A stretch of DNA of 7,403 nucleotides from Cyanobacteriota bacterium (lineage in GTDB: Bacteria; Cyanobacteriota; Cyanobacteriia; Leptolyngbyales; Leptolyngbyaceae). The translations under genes and the position numbers were made by a program. Shown in pieces: positions 1-5,547 of the stretch (positions within the stretch are counted from its first letter, which is position 1; the number at the start of each line of letters is the position of its first letter). Under the pieces are notes generated by a model. The model worked only from the letters and a program-made list of their open reading frames with translations, did no database searches and was not told where the DNA came from. The stretch is taken from the NCBI GenBank assembly GCA_027482985.1, contig JAIXVO010000240.1, positions 1 to 7,403 of the forward strand, written 5' to 3'.

Positions 1-896
1 AGCGTGGCGATATTGGCCTGATCCAGCACAAACCCGGTGCCTTTGAGGGACAGGGCGCGACCCCGGAAGGCGTGATAGGCGATCGACAACGCCCGACAGC
101 GGACATCAATAAAATCCTGCCCAATGTGCATGAAGCGTGATTGACTCAGGCTTTCCTGCATTTCCTGGCGCAATTGGGCGGCAATCCGCTCCTGTTTGCC
201 AGCCGCCATCAGCAGAAAGTTTTGGGCGGCGCTGTCATTTGGATCGCAATACCGTTTGAGCAAATGTTGTTCAATTTCCCGCAGGCGTTGGGGCGTGATG
301 CCTGTCGTTTCAAAGACCAGCGTCACGGGTAATTCGGATTCTGGCAGGCCAAAGGTTTCAAACCCTTTGAGTTTACTCACGCCCGCGAATTGCGCCAGTT
401 CGCCATTCACGGTGGAGTCGATGAATTGCCGCGCCAGGAAGGTTTCGCCTCGGTTGGTGCGAATCCCCTGAATCCGAGCGCCTTCTTTTAACACGGCATC
501 AATTTCAATCTGACTCACGACATCCACGTTGGCATCGCTCAACATAGTGCGAAGTGCCGCATCCGCTTTGATGGGATCGAGGGCAATGAGTTGCACCTGC
601 GATCGCTGCAAAAATTCTTTATACAAAAAGCACGGATCGCCAAAGGTCGTCAGTCCATTCGCCTGCCGCACATCCGCTGGCACATTACTGCGATCGAGGT
701 AAGCCAGTCCCCCCCGCACCAAATGTCCACCAATCCCCTGCCGGGAGTTGCCTTTGAACATCAGCAAAATCCGGGGTTTGCGTTGGGTGCGCCGGTGAAA
801 TTCGCGGGCGGCACTGACCAGCGCCAGGACACCGGGCACTTCATCGCCAAAGCCAATGATGTCGTAGGAGCGGGGAGCAGGAGAACTAGAAGTCAT
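1..896 (-). CDS. FAD-dependent oxidoreductase, N-terminal part (gene runs off left edge)
   Basis: This is an open frame of 298 codons with no stop before the window edge; the C-terminus is missing. It starts at the ATG at 896-894, the only ATG before an in-frame stop at 956-954; a weak AGGT lies about 7 bases upstream. The N-terminus reads as a Rossmann-type dinucleotide fold: a hydrophobic strand followed by GFGDEVPG at residues 15-22, in the place of the usual GxGxxG. A glycine-rich stretch follows (GIGGHLVRGGLAYLDR, 54-69), and DSTVNGELAQFAGV at 160-173 resembles the D-x-T-x-x-G-x-L-A-x-x-A-G segment of the FAD_oxidored (PF12831-like) family. Such proteins bind FAD and oxidise or reduce small substrates; the substrate here cannot be told. 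A soluble cytoplasmic enzyme is likely, since no membrane segment or signal peptide is visible. The family call is fairly secure, the specific function unknown. Confidence 0.8.
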   Translation of the reverse strand, partial: MTSSSPAPRSYDIIGFGDEVPGVLALVSAAREFHRRTQRKPRILLMFKGNSRQGIGGHLVRGGLAYLDRSNVPADVRQANGLTTFGDPCFLYKEFLQRSQVQLIALDPIKADAALRTMLSDANVDVVSQIEIDAVLKEGARIQGIRTNRGETFLARQFIDSTVNGELAQFAGVSKLKGFETFGLPESELPVTLVFETTGITPQRLREIEQHLLKRYCDPNDSAAQNFLLMAAGKQERIAAQLRQEMQESLSQSRFMHIGQDFIDVRCRALSIAYHAFRGRALSLKGTGFVLDQANIAT

Positions 897-906
897 GGTA
901 ATTACC
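897..906. promoter_or_regulatory. 10-bp perfect palindrome abutting the oxidoreductase start codon
   Basis: GGTAATTACC is its own reverse complement and lies directly against the ATG of the minus-strand oxidoreductase gene. It also contains the only Shine-Dalgarno-like bases for that gene (AGGT, formed with the adjacent A at 907). A protein or RNA structure occupying it would cover the ribosome site. That it is an operator is inference; a 10-bp palindrome can arise by chance. Confidence 0.2.
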
Positions 907-1126
907 TGTGAGGTGCCAGCCAGGTCTAGCGATCGCCGGAGCGATGCGAGGTGTCAGTGCGTCGAAACGCTTCACCCAGCATCAGCGGATTCCCCATGCA
1001 ACTGGTGCGAAGCGCTCTGACCAAAGCTATATTAATGCAAAGAAATTTGGGTGACTGTCGATCGCGGCGCAGAACCCGCAATCGAGATCGCCCTTAATTT
1101 CCTCTAACTTCACCTGGCCTTGGCTT
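907..1126. other. Intergenic spacer between divergent genes, promoters not resolved
   Basis: This 220-bp spacer separates the divergent oxidoreductase gene and the small Cys protein gene, so it should hold promoters for both. The one AT-rich element is TATATTAAT at 1028-1036, which could serve as a -10 box in either direction. No convincing -35 hexamer lies at 16-18 bp on either side. A HIP1 octamer sits at 929-936. No RNA gene or terminator was recognised. Confidence 0.3.
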
Positions 1127-1300
1127 ATGTCCGAACAAAATATCCGAACCTGTGCTGTGTGCGGCGTGAAAATCATCAAGATGGTAGGGGGCGATCGCGT
1201 GATGTTCTCTGTCGGTCCGCCGGGTACTCGTGAGACTTTGTGGCAGAAGGTGTGCCGCCATACCAACAATATGGGCTGTATTAATCGTCGGGATAAATAG
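1127..1300 (+). CDS. Small conserved-looking Cys protein (57 aa)
   Basis: This 57-codon frame begins ATG TCC GAA and ends at TAG (1298-1300). It has four cysteines: a CAVC pair at residues 9-12, then Cys43 in KVCRH and Cys51 in GCINRR, a spacing that could hold a zinc ion or a small zinc-ribbon-like fold. The middle, GGDRVMFSVGPPGTRETLW (21-39), is well-formed protein sequence rather than low-complexity shadow. I recall short cyanobacterial hypothetical proteins with this CxxC-GGDRVMFS-PPGTR pattern but cannot name a family. No strong ribosome site is visible before the ATG. It converges on the DUF2358 gene with a 29-bp gap. A regulatory or metal-binding role is only inference. There is no competing frame with better features on the plus strand. 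Confidence 0.72.
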   Translation: MSEQNIRTCAVCGVKIIKMVGGDRVMFSVGPPGTRETLWQKVCRHTNNMGCINRRDK

Positions 1301-1329
1301 CGATCGATGATCGGGTTTGCTACGGGGAT

Positions 1330-1806
1330 TTAGTCCTGATGGGTGGATTTTGTGACGGTGGGACTTGGTTTGCTCCAGAATTGCCGCAAGATTTCGCCGG
1401 GGGGGCGATCCCATGTGTCGATGTGGCGGGAGATGAGAGCGTCGGCGTTGAGGGTGTAGATGGAGTAGCCATTGAAGTAAAGCGGCGGTTTCCAGGGTAG
1501 GCGGAGGGTGCCCCGGACGGTCCAATCGGCGCGGAGGGTGGTGGGGCTGTCCTGGCGCAGATCGTGCAGGTCAAAATGCAGTTCGGTAAAAAATAAGCGC
1601 CCGTGGAAGCGGAGTGTCCAGTAAATGATGCGGTAGTTGAATTTGCCCTTGAAGGTATTGACCGGATCTTGGAAGAAAATATCCGGGCTGTAGATGTCGT
1701 ACTGAATATCGGTGTCGAACAGGGTGGGCAGATCGTGTTGCAGAGTCGCGATCGCCCGTTCAACTTGGGCGGCATACGCCTGCTCATCCAGACTGACGTT
1801 TAGCAT
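1330..1806 (-). CDS. DUF2358 family protein (NTF2-like fold expected), 158 aa
   Basis: The protein has the look of the DUF2358 family (PF10184) of cyanobacteria and plastids: an N-terminal helix with LQHDLPTLF (22-30), then YDIYSPDIFFQDPVNTFKG (36-54), a central TELHFDLHDL (74-83), WTVRGTLRLPWKP (95-107) and a C-terminal GYSIYTLNAD-HIDTWD (113-133). Members are about 150-200 residues, so this is complete. The family is thought to adopt an NTF2/SnoaL-like cone fold; its function is not established. No signal peptide or membrane segment is seen. I chose ATG at 1806 over the in-frame TTG at 1821, which would add five residues (MFTIL) without a good ribosome site. The ATG also lacks a Shine-Dalgarno sequence. 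A TACTAT box at 1816-1811 on this strand would put transcription start almost on the ATG, so a leaderless mRNA is possible. Its gene is divergent from the ABC exporter. Confidence 0.85.
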   Translation of the reverse strand: MLNVSLDEQAYAAQVERAIATLQHDLPTLFDTDIQYDIYSPDIFFQDPVNTFKGKFNYRIIYWTLRFHGRLFFTELHFDLHDLRQDSPTTLRADWTVRGTLRLPWKPPLYFNGYSIYTLNADALISRHIDTWDRPPGEILRQFWSKPSPTVTKSTHQD

Positions 1807-1855
1807 GAGAATAGTAAACAAGTGTTAACAATATTCTCTCTCAAGGTGATGGGTC
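1807..1855. promoter_or_regulatory. 49-bp divergent promoter region (DUF2358 / ABC exporter)
   Basis: Both flanking genes point outward, so promoters for each must lie in or overlap this short AT-rich spacer. It has TATTCT at 1832-1837 as a possible plus-strand -10 and TACTAT at 1816-1811 as a possible minus-strand -10. The perfect 8-bp palindrome TGTTAACA sits between them at 1823-1830. No good -35 hexamer is visible for either. The two genes are probably sensitive to the same bound factor, but that is inference. Confidence 0.35.
1843..1850 (+). promoter_or_regulatory. Ribosome binding site of ABC ATPase gene
   Basis: AAGGTGAT lies five bases before the ATG at 1856 and matches the anti-Shine-Dalgarno pattern, which supports this start. 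Confidence 0.6.
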
Positions 1856-2815
1856 ATGGCACGTTCTATCCAGTCTGATCGGGTGGCATCCGATCCCAAC
1901 ATCCTCACCGCCCATCAGTTACGGAAGGCGTATCGCAGTCAGGGTAAGGAAATGGTGGCAGTGCGGGAGGTGTCGCTCTCCCTGGCCAAAGGGGAAATTC
2001 TGGCGTTCTTAGGACCCAATGGGGCCGGCAAAACCACCAGCATCAAAATGATTGCCGGATTGATTCGTCCCGATCAGGGGTGGGTGCGCATTTGCGATCG
2101 CGATCCCCATCGGCAACCGGCGGCGCTCAAACTGGTAGGCGCAGTACTGGAAGGTAATCGTAATGTCTACTGGCGTTACACCCCAGCAGAAAATCTGGAA
2201 TACTTCGGCATCTTACGGGGTATGAGCGGGCAAGCCGCGCGGAAACGGGGAGCCGAACTGTTGGAACAATTTCAACTGAGCCATAAGCGGCAAACCCTGG
2301 TGCAGTCTTTATCGCGAGGGATGCAGCAAAAGTTAGCGATCGCGGTTGCCTTGATGCACTCCCCAGCGCTGCTGCTGTTGGATGAACCAACCCTGGGGTT
2401 GGATGTGGAAGCGACTGAAGATGTGAAGCGGTTAATTCGGGAGATTGTGCATCAGGGTTGTGCCATTTTGTTGACGACGCACCAACTCGCGATCGCGGAA
2501 GAACTGTCGGATCGGGTGGCGATTATCAACAATGGCGAAATTGTGACGGAAGCGACGACCGCCGACCTGATTCGCCAATTCTCTGGAAGTGCTTACCTAG
2601 TTGAAACCGAGCACTCTATTCCGGCGGAGCGGGTGCGGAAGTTGCACCTGCTGGGAGTCGATTTGCAAACCGAGCGATCGCTACACGTGACGGATGTCCA
2701 GGTGCTCTATCAGGTGTTAGCGATTTTGAACCCGATGCCGATTGTGCAAATTCAAAAAGATCAAGCCAACTTAACGGATGTTTTTCTCAAACTGGTGCGG
2801 GGAGCGCAAGCATGA
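1856..2815 (+). CDS. ABC-2 type exporter, ATP-binding subunit (319 aa)
   Basis: This is the ATPase that powers the permease encoded immediately downstream. Motifs in order: Walker A GPNGAGKTT (53-61), signature LSRGMQQKL (152-160, a variant of LSGGQ), Walker B LLLLDEP (172-178, Asp176 and catalytic Glu177), D-loop GLD (181-183) and switch His209 in LLTTHQ. In the Q-loop region VLEGNRNVYWR (97-107) the usual Gln appears replaced by Glu99. This seems normal for the DrrA/CcmA-like ABC-2 subgroup with the 'EGNRNVYWR' string. About 80 residues follow the nucleotide-binding core, probably a regulatory or dimer-contact tail. The start is set by a good ribosome site. Export of a lipid, polysaccharide or drug-like compound is typical of the family; the substrate cannot be read from sequence. 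The stop overlaps the permease start (ATGA), so the two are translationally coupled. Confidence 0.95.
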   Translation: MARSIQSDRVASDPNILTAHQLRKAYRSQGKEMVAVREVSLSLAKGEILAFLGPNGAGKTTSIKMIAGLIRPDQGWVRICDRDPHRQPAALKLVGAVLEGNRNVYWRYTPAENLEYFGILRGMSGQAARKRGAELLEQFQLSHKRQTLVQSLSRGMQQKLAIAVALMHSPALLLLDEPTLGLDVEATEDVKRLIREIVHQGCAILLTTHQLAIAEELSDRVAIINNGEIVTEATTADLIRQFSGSAYLVETEHSIPAERVRKLHLLGVDLQTERSLHVTDVQVLYQVLAILNPMPIVQIQKDQANLTDVFLKLVRGAQA

Positions 2816-3585
2816 TCGAAATTTTTTGGGCCGAACTGAAACGGCAATGGATTCAACAACGCCGCTTTGCGATCGACTCGATCGCGGGCATTGTGGGGCT
2901 GGCAATCATTTTTTATGGGCTGTTCCTGACGACGCAATACCTGGCGGGTCCCACGACGCAATTTGGCACCCGACTGGATTCCATCGTCGTGGGCTACGTG
3001 CTCTGGACGATGGTCAGCTTCATCATTGGCGACATCGCCGGCGGACTCCAGCAAGAAGCCTCCACCGGGACGCTGGAACAAATTTTTCTGTCCCCTTTTC
3101 CCGTCGCTCAAATTTTCCTGCTGCGCGAACTGGCTCGGCTAACCGTCACCCTGACCCAAATGGTCGCAATCCTGGTGCTGTTGATGGTGCTCACAGGCCG
3201 CATGCTGACCTTCTCTCCGGCTCTGATCCTGCCCCTAATCAGCGTCATCATCGGTGCTTTTGGACTGGCCCTGACCATCGGTTCTCTGTCCCTGCTGATT
3301 AAAGAAGTCCGCCAAATCCTCAGCCTGTTGCCCTTCGTCCTGTTCGTTACTATCCTGGTGCCCGTCGAAACTTGGGGGATGCCTGCCCGGTTGGTCGGCT
3401 GGCTGCTGCCCATGACTCCCGGTGCTGGCATCCTACGCGACTTGATGGCTCGCAATCAGGGCTTAGATTGGGGGCTACTGGCGATCGCGTTCTTGAATGG
3501 CGGACTGTATTTCGCGATCGGCTGGCTCCTCTTCCAACAAGCCGAGCGCGTCGCTAAACATCGGGGCAGACTGGGGGGATACTAA
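2812..3585 (+). CDS. ABC-2 type exporter, membrane permease subunit (257 aa)
   Basis: This is an integral inner-membrane protein with about six hydrophobic segments, near residues 23-45, 57-76, 108-128, 136-162, 170-184 and 218-241, which is the ABC-2 membrane layout and usual length. Between segments 2 and 3 lies QQEASTGTLEQIFLSP (80-95), the cytoplasmic stretch that in ABC-2 permeases typically contacts the ATPase. The N-terminus (residues 1-20) is amphipathic and basic, as expected on the cytoplasmic side. The start ATG overlaps the ATPase stop by four bases, so it is almost certainly the partner in one complex. No ABC periplasmic-binding or adaptor gene is nearby, which fits an exporter. 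The substrate is unknown. Confidence 0.93.
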   Translation: MIEIFWAELKRQWIQQRRFAIDSIAGIVGLAIIFYGLFLTTQYLAGPTTQFGTRLDSIVVGYVLWTMVSFIIGDIAGGLQQEASTGTLEQIFLSPFPVAQIFLLRELARLTVTLTQMVAILVLLMVLTGRMLTFSPALILPLISVIIGAFGLALTIGSLSLLIKEVRQILSLLPFVLFVTILVPVETWGMPARLVGWLLPMTPGAGILRDLMARNQGLDWGLLAIAFLNGGLYFAIGWLLFQQAERVAKHRGRLGGY

Positions 3586-3593
3586 CTTCGGAT

Positions 3594-3613
3594 ATCCCTG
3601 CATCAAGAGGGAT
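3594..3613 (+). other. Hairpin after the exporter operon, without U-tract
   Basis: ATCCCT and AGGGAT pair across an 8-base loop, starting 8 bases after the permease stop. The downstream sequence is C-rich rather than T-rich, so it is not a standard intrinsic terminator. It may stabilise the 3' end or be chance. Confidence 0.25.
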
Positions 3614-3679
3614 GTTGTCCCCCCATTGGATTCCGTAGATTGGCGATAGAGTAACAATGTAGTGACACCAGACAGGCTT

Positions 3680-3683
3680 GAGG
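3680..3683 (+). promoter_or_regulatory. Ribosome binding site deciding the DUF4870 start
   Basis: GAGG sits six bases before the ATG at 3690. It falls inside the frame that would open from the TTG at 3678, so it argues for the ATG as the true start. Confidence 0.55.
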
Positions 3684-3689
3684 TTGACC

Positions 3690-4037
3690 ATGCAAACTCC
3701 ACAAACCTACGAAACAGATAAACGCAAGTTCCTCTCGGCACTGGCGCACGCTTCCATCTTTTTCAGCGGGTTATTTATTTCCATTGGCGTGCCGATCGCC
3801 CTGCTCTTCATCTCTGCGGATCCAGTCGTCAAAGCCAACGCCAAAGAAGCGATCAACTTCCACCTCAACGTCTGGCTATACGGCATCATCCTGGTGCCCC
3901 TGTCCTTCATCACTTTTGGGCTGGCGGGTGGCCTCTGGTGGCTGGCTCACTGGGGCTTAACCATCTGGGCACTGTCCCATTGCCTGCAAGACCCCGACCA
4001 ACCCTTCCAATACCCCTTCATCTTTCGTCCCTTCTAG
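3690..4037 (+). CDS. DUF4870-type small membrane protein (115 aa)
   Basis: This is a short integral membrane protein with a DUF4870 (PF09685) pattern: SALAHASIFFSG at 16-27, then hydrophobic VPIALLFI (34-41), the conserved NAKEAINFHLNVWLYG (50-65), and two further hydrophobic stretches (66-80, 82-97). Length and order fit the family, which is widespread in bacteria and has no established function. The gene follows the exporter on the same strand after 104 bp. A TAACAAT box at 3652-3658 and TTGGAT at 3626-3631 could be parts of its own promoter, but their 20-bp spacing is poor, so co-transcription with the exporter cannot be excluded. I preferred ATG 3690 over TTG 3678 because of the GAGG ribosome site. 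Functional linkage to the exporter is not shown by the sequence. Confidence 0.85.
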   Translation: MQTPQTYETDKRKFLSALAHASIFFSGLFISIGVPIALLFISADPVVKANAKEAINFHLNVWLYGIILVPLSFITFGLAGGLWWLAHWGLTIWALSHCLQDPDQPFQYPFIFRPF

Positions 4038-4050
4038 GGGCCGCAAGAGG

Positions 4051-4078
4051 GCAGAGGGCAGCAGGCAGCAGGCAGAGG
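4051..4078 (+). repeat. Tandem heptamer array, four units (purine-rich arm)
   Basis: Four back-to-back 7-mers read GCAGAGG, GCAGCAG, GCAGCAG, GCAGAGG, beginning 13 bp after the DUF4870 stop codon. It resembles the short tandemly repeated repetitive sequences reported in cyanobacteria. The mirrored arm lies at 4141-4168. Confidence 0.8.
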
Positions 4079-4140
4079 GAACAGCCGTTGTGGGGGGTTG
4101 GCGGTTGAGTCAATCAACTTCAACGCGAGTCCTGCCTTCC

Positions 4141-4168
4141 CCTTCTGCCCTCCGCCCTCTGCCTTCTG
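4141..4168 (-). repeat. Tandem heptamer array, four units (pyrimidine-rich arm)
   Basis: Four 7-mers on the plus strand read CCTTCTG, CCCTCCG, CCCTCTG, CCTTCTG. Their reverse complements belong to the same GGCAGAGG/GGCAGAAGG type as the array at 4051-4078, so the two arrays are in inverted orientation around a 62-bp centre. They could fold into an imperfect hairpin. Confidence 0.8.
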
Positions 4169-4173
4169 CCTTT

Positions 4174-4213
4174 AAAATAAAACTACCCCGCAGTCGAGCT
4201 ACTGTGGGGTAGT
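4174..4213 (-). terminator. Intrinsic terminator, minus strand
   Basis: On the minus strand ACTACCCC pairs with GGGGTAGT (8 bp), with a further CAGT/ACTG pairing after one mismatch and a 6-base loop, and the stem runs straight into TTTTATTTT. This is a classic rho-independent terminator. It would end the operon read from 7255 to 4421, giving that mRNA a 3' UTR of about 245 bases, or an independent RNA from this spacer. Confidence 0.75.
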
Positions 4214-4417
4214 GAGGTACAGTTAAACGCTTGTTGTGTTTAGTATGCGAGACGGGATGAGGTTGAGTGGGAAGTGTTGTGCCGCTTGTGCGATCGTCCC
4301 GTAAGCGGAGAGGGACAGGTGTTGCAAAAAGCGTAACCAGCATGGGGGCATTCACGGAAAACTGTACCTTAAGAATATCCTCATGCACTGACTGGCAGCC
4401 TTCACGGGCTGCTTTTT
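4182..4417 (+). ncRNA. Candidate structured RNA in the convergent spacer (unrecognised)
   Basis: The spacer folds on paper into nested helices: 4182-4194 with 4201-4213 (13 pairs), 4213-4224 with 4360-4371 (12 pairs), 4227-4232 with 4329-4334 (6 pairs) and 4282-4287 with 4303-4308 (6 pairs), followed by the terminator hairpin at 4395-4412. Pairs 4190/4205 and 4214/4370 are G·U on the plus strand but C/A mismatches on the minus strand, a mild hint for plus-strand RNA. A TAAAAT box at 4173-4178 could be a -10, but no -35 is seen. I do not recognise 6S RNA, tmRNA, RNase P RNA, Yfr1 or a known riboswitch. It could equally be overlapping 3' UTRs of the flanking convergent genes. No good protein frame occupies it. 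Confidence 0.3.
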
Positions 4418-4420
4418 GCT
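4395..4420 (+). terminator. Intrinsic terminator, plus strand
   Basis: GCAGCC pairs with GGCTGC across a TTCACG loop, then TTTTTGCTTT follows. It stops plus-strand transcription just before the convergent membrane-protein gene. The transcript it ends is either the DUF4870 mRNA (3' UTR about 380 bases) or a separate RNA from the spacer. Confidence 0.8.
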
Positions 4421-5074
4421 TTAAATCAACGCTTGGGCAGTCCAGCCTAAAACCAAGCCTACCAGGGAAACTAAGGTGAGAATCCAAAAGGCTTGAATGC
4501 CAGTCAGACCCGCGTACTGAATATCGATTCTGGCGAGAATATCGACCGCGAGAATCGTCAGAATTTGAAGAAAAATGTGGAGCCAGTAAAGGATCACGGC
4601 TGCTAGTCCTGCCACCATGAAAATTGTCATCATGGCCACGGTGTCTGACTGAAAACAGCGACTAATGAAGGCGCTAAAGCTGGTGAGCGGCGAAATAAAA
4701 GCCAGCGAACTGACGACAATCCAGGCGACCGCCAACACTCCCGCTGGCAGGTTATGTTTCAGAATCGAACTGCACATGGAGCGACTAAAGTCTGTCGTCG
4801 GCACTTCCGGCGCGGACTGGACGGCTTCTGAAGGGGCGATCGCGGGTGCCGGGGACTCAGGGGAAGGCGCTGCTTCGGTGGGTGTCGGTCGTGTGGGTAC
4901 GGCTTCCTCGGCTTCCTCGGCTTGCAAAGGCGAGCCAAACATTCGGTAGCAAGCCGACTTCATCCACAGCGGTTGTGCTTGTAATCCTGCCAAATACCAG
5001 CCAAACCAGGTATAGGTAATCAGCAACAGCGCCAGCGAGAGCCAGGTGAAATGTTTCTGTTTAAGCGTTGCCAT
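4421..5074 (-). CDS. Membrane protein of unknown function with Pro/Glu-rich loop (217 aa)
   Basis: I do not recognise a named family. A first hydrophobic segment (about 10-31) follows a short basic N-terminus and could be a signal anchor. A linker rich in Pro, Glu, Ala and Thr (50-95) follows, then three long hydrophobic segments (about 109-131, 146-175 and 193-215). The C-terminal part, with hydrophobic stretches such as IFLQILTILAVDILARIDIQ (167-186), resembles small cyanobacterial membrane proteins that I can only call hypothetical. The ATG at 5074 has AAAAGGA three bases upstream. The gene begins 20 bp after the stop of the 150-residue protein gene and is the last gene of the deacetylase operon. 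That suggests an envelope role, but this is by context only. Confidence 0.8.
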   Translation of the reverse strand: MATLKQKHFTWLSLALLLITYTWFGWYLAGLQAQPLWMKSACYRMFGSPLQAEEAEEAVPTRPTPTEAAPSPESPAPAIAPSEAVQSAPEVPTTDFSRSMCSSILKHNLPAGVLAVAWIVVSSLAFISPLTSFSAFISRCFQSDTVAMMTIFMVAGLAAVILYWLHIFLQILTILAVDILARIDIQYAGLTGIQAFWILTLVSLVGLVLGWTAQALI

Positions 5075-5094
5075 GCGTCCTTTTACCCTGTCTT

Positions 5095-5547
5095 TCAGCC
5101 ATCATAGGTCTGAAACAAGCTGCCTTCAATCCAGCCAGTCATGAAAGCGGGATAGCCCACTGCCCCCACTCGCACCAGGGCTGACAACCAATAAGCGTGA
5201 TCGGGCATGGCACCCGCTGCGGCAAGACCATTGGGTAGCGCGATCGCGGGGGTATAGGTGAATTGTTGTGGCTGGGTGGGGAGGGTGACGGTGCCTAACT
5301 CCAGGGTGTCTCGTCTGGGTAGAGCACGGGCGCAAAAGTCTACTTGAATGGCAGGTGCGAGGGGCATCAGCGCGATCGCCCCAGAGCCCGTGAAGGTGAC
5401 CGTGACACTCAACAGCAGGGGTTCAGCGATCGCCACAATGTTGGCGGGTTGTCCGGTTGCTTTCGACAGAATGACCAGATCCGCCAGTATGCCCTCCCAG
5501 CTGGCAATACTGATGCGGGAATGGGGAACCTGGGGATCAGGGGACAT
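5095..5547 (-). CDS. Hypothetical protein (150 aa), middle gene of the deacetylase operon
   Basis: No family is recognised. The protein has alternating hydrophobic and polar stretches suggesting beta strands, for example EPLLLSVTVTFTGSGAIAL (42-60) and DTLELGTVTLPTQPQQFTYT (80-99), and ends GYPAFMTGWIEGSLFQTYDG (131-150). There is no signal peptide or membrane segment, so a cytoplasmic protein is likely. I chose the ATG at 5547, which overlaps the deacetylase stop by 11 bases and suggests translational coupling. An in-frame upstream start at 5595 would only add 16 residues that are out-of-frame reading of the deacetylase tail. The ribosome site is weak (CAGGG close to the ATG). The reading frame is open throughout and distinct from the neighbours, and the short intergenic distances on both sides support it as a real gene. 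Confidence 0.75.
   Translation of the reverse strand: MSPDPQVPHSRISIASWEGILADLVILSKATGQPANIVAIAEPLLLSVTVTFTGSGAIALMPLAPAIQVDFCARALPRRDTLELGTVTLPTQPQQFTYTPAIALPNGLAAAGAMPDHAYWLSALVRVGAVGYPAFMTGWIEGSLFQTYDG

Noticed and set aside
1094..1525. Minus-strand open frame of 143 codons
   Set aside because: It is His/Pro/Arg-rich and overlaps both the small Cys gene and the DUF2358 gene in other frames; a shadow.
1807..1821. TTG start five codons upstream for the DUF2358 gene
   Set aside because: It has no ribosome site at a proper distance, and ATG at 1806 gives the usual family start.
3594..3613. Intrinsic terminator after the exporter operon
   Set aside because: The hairpin is followed by a C-run, not a T-run, so it is listed only as a hairpin.
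3678..3689. TTG start four codons upstream for the DUF4870 gene
   Set aside because: The GAGG ribosome site lies inside this extension and is correctly spaced for ATG 3690.
4051..4168. Possible CRISPR array
   Set aside because: The units are 7 bp, directly adjacent and without spacers, and no cas gene is nearby.
4182..4417. Known RNA such as 6S RNA, tmRNA, Yfr1 or a riboswitch
   Set aside because: None of the conserved strings I remember for these could be found on either strand; left as an unnamed candidate.
4110..4487. Minus-strand open frame of 125 codons across the 4038-4420 spacer
   Set aside because: It runs through a terminator hairpin and a heptamer array and overlaps the end of the membrane-protein gene; the composition is not protein-like.
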